From: Flavivirga spongiicola
Lineage (GTDB): Bacteria; Bacteroidota; Bacteroidia; Flavobacteriales; Flavobacteriaceae
Length of the DNA: 64,000 nt
Direction: 5' to 3'
Assembly: GCF_030540825.1 (NCBI RefSeq)
Contig: NZ_JAUOEO010000001.1
Span: forward strand, 3,237,001-3,301,000
In this document: piece after piece, positions 1 to 8,407 of the stretch
Layout of the letters: each line of letters opens with the position of its first letter
Numbering within the stretch: position 1 is the first letter of the stretch
Program-made: the position numbers and the translations under genes
Notes under the pieces: generated by a model
Seen by the model: only the letters and a program-made list of their open reading frames with translations
Told to the model about the DNA's origin: nothing
The model's database searches: none

Positions 1-44
1 TCAATATAGCTGTATTCTTTTTCCTTTTTTAAACGATACATCAT
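1..44 (-). CDS. 5' end of a gene leaving the window, possibly alpha/beta hydrolase
   Basis: Reading the minus strand from the ATG at 44 (or the adjacent ATG at 41) gives MMYRLKKEKEYSYI, open to the window edge. In many Flavobacteriaceae the gene divergent from mraZ is an alpha/beta hydrolase with a lysine/glutamate-rich start followed by a tyrosine-rich strand, which fits this stub. Only about 14 codons are visible and no catalytic motif can be checked, so the product name is inference from gene context. Confidence 0.45.
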   Translation of the reverse strand, partial: MMYRLKKEKEYSYI

Positions 45-338
45 TGTTTGTTGGTCACTGCATTAAAAACAAATATAGTTAATTCATTCATATTTTAACT
101 ATATAAATTATTTGATAAAAATAATACTTTCTGTAAAGGAGTGTTGATAAAATATATGTTATTAAATTTTTGTCTTTAACATCTTGATAGTAAGTGTTAA
201 GTGTTTTTTTTTAAGCAAAAACCGTGTTTAATCTTCATTTAATCGAAAATTTATTAACAAAGTGGTATAAAGTGGTAAAATGTGGTATATTTTTCAATAT
301 ATTTGAAAATCAAACGTTAAAATTTCAACAAAACCGTT
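45..338. other. intergenic region upstream of the dcw cluster
   Basis: About 290 bp of AT-rich DNA between the divergent partial gene and mraZ. It contains the three 10-bp-spaced GTGGT boxes (listed separately) and no convincing coding sequence. The promoters of both divergent genes should lie here. No clear Bacteroidota -33/-7 pair could be fixed by eye. Confidence 0.6.
259..287 (+). promoter_or_regulatory. putative MraZ operator, three direct repeats
   Basis: GTGGT occurs at 262-266, 272-276 and 282-286, a period of exactly 10 bp, or one helical turn. The first two copies read AAAGTGG and the third AATGTGG. MraZ proteins are known to bind arrays of short G-rich direct repeats with this spacing: TGGG boxes in E. 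coli and AAAGTG boxes in mollicutes. The array ends about 50 bp before the mraZ start. The match in sequence and spacing makes autoregulation of the cluster by MraZ likely. Confidence 0.75.
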
Positions 339-809
339 TTGGACTTAATAACAGGGACATACGATTGCAAAGTAGATGCTAAGGGAAGATTGATGATGCC
401 TGCTGCTTTAAAAAAGCAGTTGTCTTCTATTTTGCCTGATGGTTTTGTGTTGCGTCGCTCTGTGTTTCAAAAGTGCTTGGAGTTGTATCCAATGGGTGAG
501 TGGCAAATTTTAATGCAAAAAATGAATAAGCTTAATAAGTTTAAAAAGAAAAACAATGATTTTATTCGCAGGTTTACTGCGGGGGCAAAAATGGTTGAAG
601 TTGATGTTAATGGACGTTTGTTGATTCCAAAAGACTTAACGGTGTTTGCTAGTATTTCGAAAAACATAGTCGTGGCCTCGGCTATAAATATTATCGAAAT
701 TTGGGATAAAGATTTATATGAGCAAGCTATTGATGATGCGGCAATTGATTTCGCCGATTTAGCTGAAGAAGTAATGGGACAAGACGACGACGACCATGGA
801 ATATCATAA
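339..809 (+). CDS. mraZ: transcriptional regulator MraZ
   Basis: A 156-residue protein with the two SpoVT/AbrB-like repeats of MraZ. The first has GTYDCKVDAKGRLMMP near residues 6-21 and the second has VDVNGRLLIPKDL near residues 88-100, each carrying the family D-x-x-GR signature. MraZ forms a ring-shaped oligomer that binds direct repeats in its own promoter and tunes the dcw cluster. The start is TTG at 339, because the conserved N-terminus begins there and no ATG precedes it. It overlaps rsmH by 14 bp, implying coupled translation. The matching operator boxes are about 50 bp upstream. Confidence 0.95.
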   Translation: MDLITGTYDCKVDAKGRLMMPAALKKQLSSILPDGFVLRRSVFQKCLELYPMGEWQILMQKMNKLNKFKKKNNDFIRRFTAGAKMVEVDVNGRLLIPKDLTVFASISKNIVVASAINIIEIWDKDLYEQAIDDAAIDFADLAEEVMGQDDDDHGIS

Positions 810-1692
810 CCCTGTACTGTTAAAAGAAACCGTTGACGGTTTAAATATTAAAGCTGATGGCGTGTATGTGGATGTGACATTTGGAGGAGGTGGTCATAGT
901 AAAGAAATATTAAGTAGACTTGGTGAAAAGGGTAAGTTGTTTGCTTTTGATCAGGATGAAGATGCTCTTGAAAATGACATTGAAGATGCTCGATTTACAT
1001 TGATTCATGAGAATTTTAGATATATAAAACGGTTTTTGCGCTTTCATGGTGTAAAACAAGTTGATGGGATTTTGGCGGACTTTGGGGTGTCTTCGCATCA
1101 GTTTGATGTCGCAGAACGAGGGTTTTCTACACGTTTTGAAGCAGATTTGGATATGCGGATGAATCAGCAAAATGAACTATCTGCTTTTCATGTGGTAAAT
1201 AAATATGAAGAAGCGCAATTAAAACAGGTGTTTTTGCAATATGGAGAATTGCGTGCAGCGCCGGCTATGGCAAGATTAATTGTTGAACATAGAAATACAG
1301 CCCCTATAATAACGAGTGAGCAGTTAAAAAGTGTATTGAGGAAGTTTTTGCCACCACGACATGAAAATAAAGTGTTGGCTCAAATTTATCAAGCGATTCG
1401 GATAGAGGTGAATCAGGAGATTGAGGTTTTAAAAGAGTTTTTAGAGCAGACGCCGGAAGTTTTGTTTAAAGGAGGGAGGCTAAGTTTTATATCCTATCAC
1501 TCACTGGAAGATAGATTGGTGAAACGTTTTATTAGAAATGGCATGTTTGAGGGAGAGCCTGAACGAGATATGTTTGGGAATTTTGAAGTGCCATTAAAAA
1601 AAGTGAATGGTTTGATTGTTCCTTCTAAAGAAGAGGTAAGTATTAATAGCAGAGCTAGAAGTGCAAAGTTGCGGATTGCAGAAAAACTTTGA
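796..1692 (+). CDS. rsmH: 16S rRNA (cytosine-1402-N4)-methyltransferase RsmH
   Basis: A 298-residue SAM-dependent methyltransferase (formerly MraW) that methylates C1402 in the decoding centre of 16S rRNA. The N-terminus EYHNPVLLKETVDGL and the SAM-binding loop VDVTFGGGGHS (residues 26-36) are characteristic. The DFGVSSHQFD stretch near residue 95 and the late SYHSLEDR motif are also family hallmarks. The ATG at 796 lies inside the end of mraZ. Length is normal for the family, and gene order mraZ-rsmH-ftsL is the standard dcw order. Confidence 0.97.
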   Translation: MEYHNPVLLKETVDGLNIKADGVYVDVTFGGGGHSKEILSRLGEKGKLFAFDQDEDALENDIEDARFTLIHENFRYIKRFLRFHGVKQVDGILADFGVSSHQFDVAERGFSTRFEADLDMRMNQQNELSAFHVVNKYEEAQLKQVFLQYGELRAAPAMARLIVEHRNTAPIITSEQLKSVLRKFLPPRHENKVLAQIYQAIRIEVNQEIEVLKEFLEQTPEVLFKGGRLSFISYHSLEDRLVKRFIRNGMFEGEPERDMFGNFEVPLKKVNGLIVPSKEEVSINSRARSAKLRIAEKL

Positions 1693-1707
1693 AAATTATA
1701 AATAAGA

Positions 1708-1756
1708 ACAATTGAGTTCTCTCCTTTGGAGAGATGTCTCAAAGAGACAGAGAGGA
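1708..1756 (+). repeat. dispersed repeat abutting the ftsL start
   Basis: The segment contains CTCTCCTTTGGAGAGATG followed by TCTCAAAGAGACAGAGAGG and ends one base before the ftsL ATG. It resembles the segments before murD (6951-6976) and ftsW (8371-8407). Its two small inverted repeats (CTCTCC/GGAGAG and GTCTC/GAGAC) can form two hairpins, and its GAGAGG end sits where a ribosome-binding site would be. Confidence 0.6.
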
Positions 1757-2074
1757 ATGAAAAAAAATATCTATAACATATTAAAAGGGACTTTCTTAGT
1801 TAGTGATGACTCTTTTAAAAATTGGAGGTTCATCCTTTTTATTTCTGTTTTGGCAATTATAATGATTGCTAGTTCTCATAGTGCTGATAAAAAAGTATAT
1901 GAAATTGGCCGATTAAAAAATGAAGTCAAGGAAATGCGTTCTGCTTTTGTGGATGGGCGTTCCAAACTTATGAGGCTTAAAATGGAGTCGGCAGTTATTA
2001 ATAAAATGAAAGAAAAAGGCTTGTCACCCTCGGTGATTCCGCCTAAAAAGATAAAAGTTAAATCTCGAAAATAA
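1757..2074 (+). CDS. ftsL: FtsL-like cell division protein
   Basis: A small bitopic membrane protein of 105 residues from the ATG at 1757. It has a short cytoplasmic N-terminus, one membrane helix near residues 24-41 (FILFISVLAIIMIASSH), and a periplasmic coiled-coil segment rich in K, E and L. It sits between rsmH and ftsI, the usual place of ftsL, whose product bridges FtsQ and the FtsW-FtsI synthase at the division septum. An upstream in-frame TTG at 1712 would add 15 residues encoded by a dispersed repeat, so the later ATG is preferred. FtsL proteins diverge strongly in sequence; the call rests on position and architecture. Confidence 0.8.
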   Translation: MKKNIYNILKGTFLVSDDSFKNWRFILFISVLAIIMIASSHSADKKVYEIGRLKNEVKEMRSAFVDGRSKLMRLKMESAVINKMKEKGLSPSVIPPKKIKVKSRK

Positions 2075-2083
2075 AGTGAGTTC

Positions 2084-4096
2084 TTGGCAGTAAACGAAAA
2101 AGGCATATTAAACCGATTGTATTTTATAGCAGGATGTATGTTCGTCTTCGGGCTAGCTGTGATGTTTAAATTGTTAAGCATTCAGTTTTTGCAAGGAGAT
2201 AAGTATCGTGCTCTAGTTGATAAAAGAGATATTCAGGATATTACAATACCTGCAAACAGAGGTAATGTATATGCTAATGATGGTAGTTTGCTGGCAACAT
2301 CCATTCCGAAATACAATATTGCTATAGATGCTGTAACATCTCAGAATAAAACCTTTGAGGAATTTATAAAGCCATTGTGTGATTCCCTTTCTGGTTATTT
2401 GGGAAAATCTTCAAGCTACTATGAGAAGGAAATAAGGAAAGCAAGAGTAAATAAGAATCAATATTACTTGTTAGTAAAAAATATTAATTACACAGACTAT
2501 GTCCGGTTTAGGAATTTCCCACTTTTAAAGCGAGGTGCTATTTCTGGTGGATTAATTGTTGAGCAAAAAACGAAACGTGAGTTTCCTATGGGGAGTATTG
2601 CAAGACGTACGATAGGGTATGAGCATTTTGATGATGAAGGCAATGTAACAAGACCGGGTATTGATGGTGCTTTCGGGTTAAAATACTTAAGAGGAACTGA
2701 CGGGTTAAGAAAAAAACAGAAAATAGGTAATGGTAAGTGGAAGCCAATGACCGATCATAATCAGGTAGAGCCAAAAGACGGTTATGATGTGTATACCACT
2801 ATCGATGTTAATATTCAGGATATTGCACATCATGCACTTTTAAAACAGTTGGAGCTATATAAGGCTGAACACGGTTGCGTGGTCGTTATGGAAGTAAAAA
2901 CTGGGGAGATTAGAGCTATTTCAAATTTGGGTAGAACTAGTAAGGGAAAGTATTACGAAAAACTAAATTATGCTGTAGGAGAGAGCCATGAGCCAGGTTC
3001 TACATTTAAGGTGATGGCATTTATGGCAGCTTTAGAGGATGCCGTTATTGATACTTCTACAATTGTTGATACCCAAAAAGGCAGAAAACGGTTTTATGGT
3101 AGATATATACATGATTCTCATTATGGGGGATATGGGAAAATTTCGGCAGCTCGTGCGTTAGAGGTTTCCTCAAATATCGGTTTGGCTACTATGATAGATA
3201 AGCATTATTCTGATAATCCTAAAAAATTTATAAACAAGCTTAAAGAATGGAAGTTGAATAAGCCTTTAGGTGTTTCAATTATAGGTGAAGGACAACCGGA
3301 TATTCCCGAGCCAGGTGATAAAAAATGGAGTAGAAATGCACTTCCTTCAATGGCATATGGTTACAATTTAGAATTAACACCGCTACAAACTTTGGCTTTT
3401 TACAACGCTATTGCTAATGATGGAGAGCTTATCAAACCAAGGTTTTTAAAAGCTGTAAAAGAATTTGATAAAGAAATTGAGACTTTCGATAAAGAAGTGA
3501 TTAAGAAGAGGATTTGTTCAGATGAAACTTTAAATAAGGTACGTGAAGTTCTAAAAAATATTGTAGTTCGAGGAACGGGAGAGAAATTATATTCTAAAAA
3601 TTTCTCAATGGCAGGAAAAACAGGGACAGCAAGAACCGAATATTGGATGAAAGATTGGGAGGAGGATAAAAGATATATATCTTCTTTTTCAGGATATTTT
3701 CCAGTAGAAAACCCTAAATATTCATGCATTGTGGTTATTCATAAACCAAGTACAGAGGTCGGTTTTTATGGAGCTGATGTCTCGGGGCCTGTATTTAAAA
3801 GAGTAGCACAAAAGATATATACAGATACACCAATGATAGATGAAGTAGGGGCATTAGATGTTAAAGTAGTTTCTGTAGATAAAGAGTATGAGTCCTTTTA
3901 TCAAACGGCAAGAACTTATAAAACAATCATGCCAAATGTCATTGGTTTACCGGCAATGGATGCTTTGGCACTTCTAGAGAATATGGACGTGGAAATAAAG
4001 GTGAAGCTTAATGGAAATGGTGTTATAAAAGAGCAATCTGTTAATAAAAATAAGAAATTAAAAAATAATCAAACAGTAGTTTTAAAAGCCTCATGA
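2084..4096 (+). CDS. ftsI: peptidoglycan D,D-transpeptidase FtsI (PBP3) with C-terminal PASTA domain
   Basis: A 670-residue class B penicillin-binding protein that cross-links septal peptidoglycan. One N-terminal membrane helix lies near residues 12-34, followed by the pedestal domain. The transpeptidase active site is visible: S306-T-F-K309 (SxxK), S362-S-N364 (SxN) and K512-T-G514 (KTG). A single PASTA domain at about 616-670 (MPNVIGLPAMDAL onward) ends the protein, as in many Bacteroidota homologues. The start is TTG at 2084, nine bases after ftsL. Its stop overlaps the murE start (ATGA). The neighbouring ftsW encodes its glycosyltransferase partner. Confidence 0.96.
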   Translation: MAVNEKGILNRLYFIAGCMFVFGLAVMFKLLSIQFLQGDKYRALVDKRDIQDITIPANRGNVYANDGSLLATSIPKYNIAIDAVTSQNKTFEEFIKPLCDSLSGYLGKSSSYYEKEIRKARVNKNQYYLLVKNINYTDYVRFRNFPLLKRGAISGGLIVEQKTKREFPMGSIARRTIGYEHFDDEGNVTRPGIDGAFGLKYLRGTDGLRKKQKIGNGKWKPMTDHNQVEPKDGYDVYTTIDVNIQDIAHHALLKQLELYKAEHGCVVVMEVKTGEIRAISNLGRTSKGKYYEKLNYAVGESHEPGSTFKVMAFMAALEDAVIDTSTIVDTQKGRKRFYGRYIHDSHYGGYGKISAARALEVSSNIGLATMIDKHYSDNPKKFINKLKEWKLNKPLGVSIIGEGQPDIPEPGDKKWSRNALPSMAYGYNLELTPLQTLAFYNAIANDGELIKPRFLKAVKEFDKEIETFDKEVIKKRICSDETLNKVREVLKNIVVRGTGEKLYSKNFSMAGKTGTARTEYWMKDWEEDKRYISSFSGYFPVENPKYSCIVVIHKPSTEVGFYGADVSGPVFKRVAQKIYTDTPMIDEVGALDVKVVSVDKEYESFYQTARTYKTIMPNVIGLPAMDALALLENMDVEIKVKLNGNGVIKEQSVNKNKKLKNNQTVVLKAS

Positions 4097-5556
4097 TGGT
4101 ATTAAAAGACATATTGTATAGGGTAACTATTAATGCTGTGGTGGGTAGCACTGGTATTGGTATCAATGCTGTTGATTTTGATTCTCGAAAAATTAGTGAC
4201 GGCCATTTGTTTGTTGCTATTCGGGGACATATTGCTGATGGGCATCATTTTATTGATGTCGCTATAAAGAATGGAGCTCTTGGGGTAGTATGTGAAGTAT
4301 TACCGGAAAATTTAATTGATGGTATTACTTATGTAGAGGTTGATAATTCTAGCAGAGCTTTAGCTATTATAGGAGCTAATTATTATGGGGCACCATCTGA
4401 AAATTTAAAACTTGTTGGTGTTACAGGGACCAATGGGAAAACTACAGTGGCAAGTTTGTTATATCAGTTATTTAAAAAAGCAGGTTATAAAGTTGGGTTG
4501 CTGTCAACTGTTAAAATAATGGTTGATAATACGGAGTATGAAGCAACACATACCACACCAGATTCATTAACTATAAATAGGTATTTAAAGGCCATGAATG
4601 ATGTGGGGGTTGAATTTTGTTTTATGGAGGTAAGCTCTCATGGGATTCACCAATGTAGAACGGAAGGCTTGCATTTTGAAGGAGGCATCTTTACCAATTT
4701 ATCTCACGATCACTTAGATTACCATAATACGTTTGCTGAATATAGAGATGTTAAGAAGGTGTTTTTTGACGGGCTTTCAGAGAAAGCTTTTGCATTGGTG
4801 AATGTAGATGATAAAAATGGGCTTGTTATGTTGCAAAATACGAAGGCTCGAAAGTTTACTTACGCTTTAAAAGGGTATGCGGATTATAAAGCTCAAATTT
4901 TAGAAAACCAATTTAGTGGTTTATTGCTTAAGGTAAACGATAGTGAGGTTTGGACGCGGCTTATTGGTGATTTTAATGCATACAACGTTCTGGCTATTTA
5001 CGCTACTGCGGAATTATTAGGTCTGGAAAAAGTTGAGGTATTACGCTTGGTAAGTGAATTGGATAATGTAAGCGGGCGATTTCAGTATTTAATTTCTGAT
5101 GAAAAAATTACTGCTATTATAGATTATGCACATACCCCTGACGCTTTAAAGAATGTATTGGAAACTATTAATAGTATTCGAACTAAAAATGAAGAATTAA
5201 TAACAGTCGTAGGTTGCGGAGGTGATAGAGATAAAACCAAGCGTCCAAAAATGGGGAATATAGCTTCAGCTTTAAGCACTAAAGTCATTTTTACAAGCGA
5301 TAATCCACGTAGTGAAGTCCCGGAAGATATTCTTAACGATATTGAAAAAGGCGTGGAACCCCTGAACTATAAAAAAACACTAACAATTGTCGATAGAAAG
5401 CAAGCTATAAAAACAGCTTGTCAGTTAGCCCGACCTAATGATATTATTTTAATAGCGGGAAAAGGTCATGAAACATACCAAGAAATTAAAGGCAAACGCT
5501 TTGATTTTGATGATTATAAAATAGTAAAGGAATTTTTAAAGCAAATACAAAAATAA
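4093..5556 (+). CDS. murE: UDP-MurNAc-L-Ala-D-Glu:meso-diaminopimelate ligase MurE
   Basis: A 487-residue Mur ligase that adds the third stem-peptide residue in the cytoplasm using ATP. The P-loop GTNGKTT is at residues 112-118, the lysine-carbamate and Mg region follows, and DNPR is at 403-406. DNPR is the specificity motif of meso-diaminopimelate-adding MurE, so the peptidoglycan is predicted to be the DAP type. GKGHETYQ near residue 457 is also a family signature. It overlaps ftsI by 4 bp. Two ATGs are adjacent at 4093 and 4096; either could be used. Confidence 0.97.
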   Translation: MMVLKDILYRVTINAVVGSTGIGINAVDFDSRKISDGHLFVAIRGHIADGHHFIDVAIKNGALGVVCEVLPENLIDGITYVEVDNSSRALAIIGANYYGAPSENLKLVGVTGTNGKTTVASLLYQLFKKAGYKVGLLSTVKIMVDNTEYEATHTTPDSLTINRYLKAMNDVGVEFCFMEVSSHGIHQCRTEGLHFEGGIFTNLSHDHLDYHNTFAEYRDVKKVFFDGLSEKAFALVNVDDKNGLVMLQNTKARKFTYALKGYADYKAQILENQFSGLLLKVNDSEVWTRLIGDFNAYNVLAIYATAELLGLEKVEVLRLVSELDNVSGRFQYLISDEKITAIIDYAHTPDALKNVLETINSIRTKNEELITVVGCGGDRDKTKRPKMGNIASALSTKVIFTSDNPRSEVPEDILNDIEKGVEPLNYKKTLTIVDRKQAIKTACQLARPNDIILIAGKGHETYQEIKGKRFDFDDYKIVKEFLKQIQK

Positions 5557-5590
5557 ATGTCATTCTGAGCGCAGTCGAAGAATCTCAATA
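5557..5590 (+). repeat. dispersed TGTCATTC-type repeat
   Basis: The gap between murE and mraY is almost entirely TGTCATTCTGAGCGCAGT followed by CGAAGAATCTC. Related segments lie at 11128, 17482, 38121 and elsewhere in this window, all intergenic. It leaves only about ten bases before the mraY ATG. Confidence 0.7.
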
Positions 5591-5599
5591 TAAATAAAG

Positions 5600-6841
5600 A
5601 TGTTATACTATCTATTTGATTATTTAGAAAAACAGTTTCAATTTCCTGGAGCATCACTTTTTGGTTTTTTAACCTTCAGAGCTGCTTTGGCAATGATTTT
5701 GTCGTTGCTTATTTCAACAATATATGGAAAACGAATTATACGTTTTTTGCAAAAGCAACAGGTAGGTGAAACTATTAGAGATTTAGGGTTAGAAGGGCAG
5801 CAAGAAAAAGCGGGAACACCAACCATGGGTGGTATTATTATTATTCTAGCAACATTAATTCCTGTGTTGTTATTGTCTAAACTAGAGAATATTTATATCA
5901 TTTTGCTAATAGTAACGACACTTTGGATGGGTGTTATCGGTTTTATTGATGATTATATTAAAAAGTTTAAAAATGATAAAGAAGGGCTAAAAGGGCGCTT
6001 TAAAATTCTTGGACAGGTGGGGTTAGGTATTATTGTCGGTGCTACTTTGTTTTTTCATTCAGATGTTACTATAAAGGAAAAACTCCCCATTGAAGTCCAA
6101 CAAGAAATGTTGACAGCAGATGCAGATATAGCACCATCAAAACTTTTTAAAGAAGAAGTAAAGTCAACTAAAACAACGATTCCTTTTGTGAAAGGAAATG
6201 AGTTTGATTATGCTGGTCTAGTTACATGGATAAGCCCAGACTTAGAAAAATATGCTTGGATCATATTTATTCTATTATCAATTTTAATAATAACTGCGGT
6301 TTCTAATGGTGCAAACCTTACGGATGGTATTGATGGATTAGCAGCAGGTACATCTGCAATAATAGTACTCACTTTAGGAATATTTGCATGGGTTTCTGGT
6401 AATATCATTTTTTCAGATTATCTCAACATCATGTATATCCCAAGAGTAGAAGAAATTACTATTTATATCGCAGCTTTTGTTGGGGCGTTAATAGGGTTTT
6501 TATGGTATAACACATTTCCGGCTCAGGTTTTTATGGGTGATACAGGAAGTTTAACGATTGGAGGTATTATCGCAGTTATAGCCATTGCGGTTCGTAAAGA
6601 ATGGTTAATTCCATTGCTATGCGGCATTTTTTTAGCGGAAAACGTATCGGTAATTATGCAAGTGAGTTGGTTTAAATATACCAAGAAGAAATATGGAGTA
6701 GGGCGTCGCATTTTTAAAATGTCACCGTTACACCACCACTATCAAAAAATAGGATATCACGAAAGTAAAATTGTAACCCGATTTTGGATTGTGGGTATCC
6801 TGTTAGCTATTGTTTCAATTGTAACATTGAAAATTAGATAA
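5600..6841 (+). CDS. mraY: phospho-MurNAc-pentapeptide transferase MraY
   Basis: A 413-residue polytopic membrane enzyme that makes lipid I from UDP-MurNAc-pentapeptide and undecaprenyl phosphate. Diagnostic motifs are D117-D118 in [19 protein letters not shown] near 239-248, FMGDTGSL, and the C-terminal PLHHHYQ loop. About ten hydrophobic helices can be drawn. The length exceeds the roughly 360 residues of E. coli MraY because of an inserted polar segment near residues 155-205, a known trait of Bacteroidota MraY. The ATG at 5600 follows a dispersed repeat. Confidence 0.97.
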   Translation: MLYYLFDYLEKQFQFPGASLFGFLTFRAALAMILSLLISTIYGKRIIRFLQKQQVGETIRDLGLEGQQEKAGTPTMGGIIIILATLIPVLLLSKLENIYIILLIVTTLWMGVIGFIDDYIKKFKNDKEGLKGRFKILGQVGLGIIVGATLFFHSDVTIKEKLPIEVQQEMLTADADIAPSKLFKEEVKSTKTTIPFVKGNEFDYAGLVTWISPDLEKYAWIIFILLSILIITAVSNGANLTDGIDGLAAGTSAIIVLTLGIFAWVSGNIIFSDYLNIMYIPRVEEITIYIAAFVGALIGFLWYNTFPAQVFMGDTGSLTIGGIIAVIAIAVRKEWLIPLLCGIFLAENVSVIMQVSWFKYTKKKYGVGRRIFKMSPLHHHYQKIGYHESKIVTRFWIVGILLAIVSIVTLKIR

Positions 6842-6976
6842 ATTCCTACGGAGGCAGGAATCTCATTATCGTGAAAAAAGAGAAATAGAGTTAAAGGAAG
6901 TGAAAAAAGAGATTTATATAAAAACAATTAATAAAAGCAGAGAGGTAAGTCCTTACTCTTTGGGGAAGGATTTAGG
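6842..6976 (+). repeat. mraY-murD gap made of two dispersed repeat fragments
   Basis: The left part holds TTCCTACGGAGGCAGGAATC, a short hairpin repeat related to the TGTCATTCC family. The right part holds CCTTACTCTTTGGGGAAGG followed by TTTAGGGTGGGG, a relative of the repeats before ftsL and ftsW. The GGGTGGGG end of the second repeat contains the murD GTG start codon. Confidence 0.55.
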
Positions 6977-8308
6977 GTGGGGCGTTTAGTCATATTAGGA
7001 GGTGGAGAGAGCGGTGTAGGTACAGCGCTTTTGGGAAAAGAAAAAGGATATCATGTTTTTGTTTCTGATAAAGGAGCCATTAAAGAAAAATATAAACAAG
7101 TTCTTATACATAATGAGATTGAATGGGAAGATGAAAAACATTCTGAAGAGAAAATTCTGAATGCAGATATGATCATGAAGAGTCCTGGGATTCCTGATAA
7201 AGTGCCTTTGGTAAAACAGATTCGTGAAAAAGGAATATTAGTAGTGTCCGAAATTGAGTTTGCATCAAAGTTTACTAATGCCACTATTGTAGGAATTACT
7301 GGAAGCAATGGTAAAACAACGACAGCCTCTTTGGCGCATCATATTTTAAAACAAGAATTAAATGTGGGCTTAGCGGGCAATATCGGAGATAGTTTTGCTA
7401 AACAGGTTTTGGAAGAAGGTTTTGAAAATTACGTGTTAGAAATTAGCAGTTTTCAATTAGATGATATCGTCGATTTTAAGCCACATATAGCAGTAATTAC
7501 AAATATTACGCCTGATCATTTGAATAGATATGATTATCAATTTGAAAAGTATATCGCTTCAAAATTCAGAATAGCTGTAAATCAAACAAAAGATGATTAT
7601 TTGATTTACGATGCCGATGATGACGTTATTACAAGTCATCTAAAAAATAATCCAGTTCAATCTACATTACTGCCATTTTCATTAACAAAAAGAATTGAAA
7701 ATGGCGCGTATTTAGATGATAATAATATTAAAATAACAATAAACAACAACCAAATAATTATGCCAACAAAAAGCTTAACATTAGAAGGGAAACACAATAT
7801 AAAAAATGCGATGGCTGCGTCAACAGTCTCCCATTTGCTAAAGATTAGAAAACAAACTATAAGAGAGAGTTTAGAGAATTTTCAAGGTGTTGAACATCGT
7901 TTAGAACAGGTTTTAAAGATTAATAAAGTTCAATATATAAACGATTCTAAAGCGACTAATGTGAATGCTACATATTATGCTCTAGAAAGTATGGATACGC
8001 CTACTGTTTGGATTGTTGGAGGAGAAGATAAAGGGAATAACTATGAAGAACTATTCTCTTTTGTAAACGAAAAAGTAAAAGCTATTATTTGTTTGGGTGT
8101 CGATAACGAAAAACTGATGAAAACGTTTGGAGGTATGGTTGATGTTATAGTTGAAACACAATTTATGAGTGAAGCTGTAAAGATAGCTTATAAAATGACT
8201 GAAGCAGGAGATAGTGTTTTATTGTCGCCGGCATGTGCAAGTTTTGATTTGTTTCAAAATTATGAAGATAGAGGACGTCAATTTAAAAACGCAGTAAGAA
8301 ATTTATAA
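6977..8308 (+). CDS. murD: UDP-MurNAc-L-alanine:D-glutamate ligase MurD
   Basis: A 443-residue Mur ligase. The N-terminal UDP-binding Rossmann segment LVILGGGESGVGTA is at residues 4-17, and the ATP loop GSNGKTT is at 109-115. ITPDHLNRYD and the INDSKATNVNAT motif of the central and C-terminal domains follow. The start is GTG at 6977, immediately before the conserved Rossmann strand; it lies within the end of a dispersed repeat. Length is normal. Confidence 0.96.
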   Translation: MGRLVILGGGESGVGTALLGKEKGYHVFVSDKGAIKEKYKQVLIHNEIEWEDEKHSEEKILNADMIMKSPGIPDKVPLVKQIREKGILVVSEIEFASKFTNATIVGITGSNGKTTTASLAHHILKQELNVGLAGNIGDSFAKQVLEEGFENYVLEISSFQLDDIVDFKPHIAVITNITPDHLNRYDYQFEKYIASKFRIAVNQTKDDYLIYDADDDVITSHLKNNPVQSTLLPFSLTKRIENGAYLDDNNIKITINNNQIIMPTKSLTLEGKHNIKNAMAASTVSHLLKIRKQTIRESLENFQGVEHRLEQVLKINKVQYINDSKATNVNATYYALESMDTPTVWIVGGEDKGNNYEELFSFVNEKVKAIICLGVDNEKLMKTFGGMVDVIVETQFMSEAVKIAYKMTEAGDSVLLSPACASFDLFQNYEDRGRQFKNAVRNL

Positions 8309-8407
8309 TCATTTCATATCTGCGAAAGCAGAAACCTATAAATAATATGAATATTAATTAAATAACAATTTCTTCCCTTTGGGAAGATGTCCGAAAGGAC
8401 AGATGGG
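8309..8407 (+). repeat. murD-ftsW gap with dispersed repeats
   Basis: The gap contains ATCTGCGAAAGCAGAAACC, a decayed hairpin repeat, then at 8371-8407 TTCTTCCCTTTGGGAAGATG followed by TCCGAAAGGACAGATGGG. The latter is closely related to the repeat in front of ftsL and ends directly at the ftsW ATG. The two internal hairpins are TCCC/GGGA and GTCC/GGAC. Confidence 0.6.
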
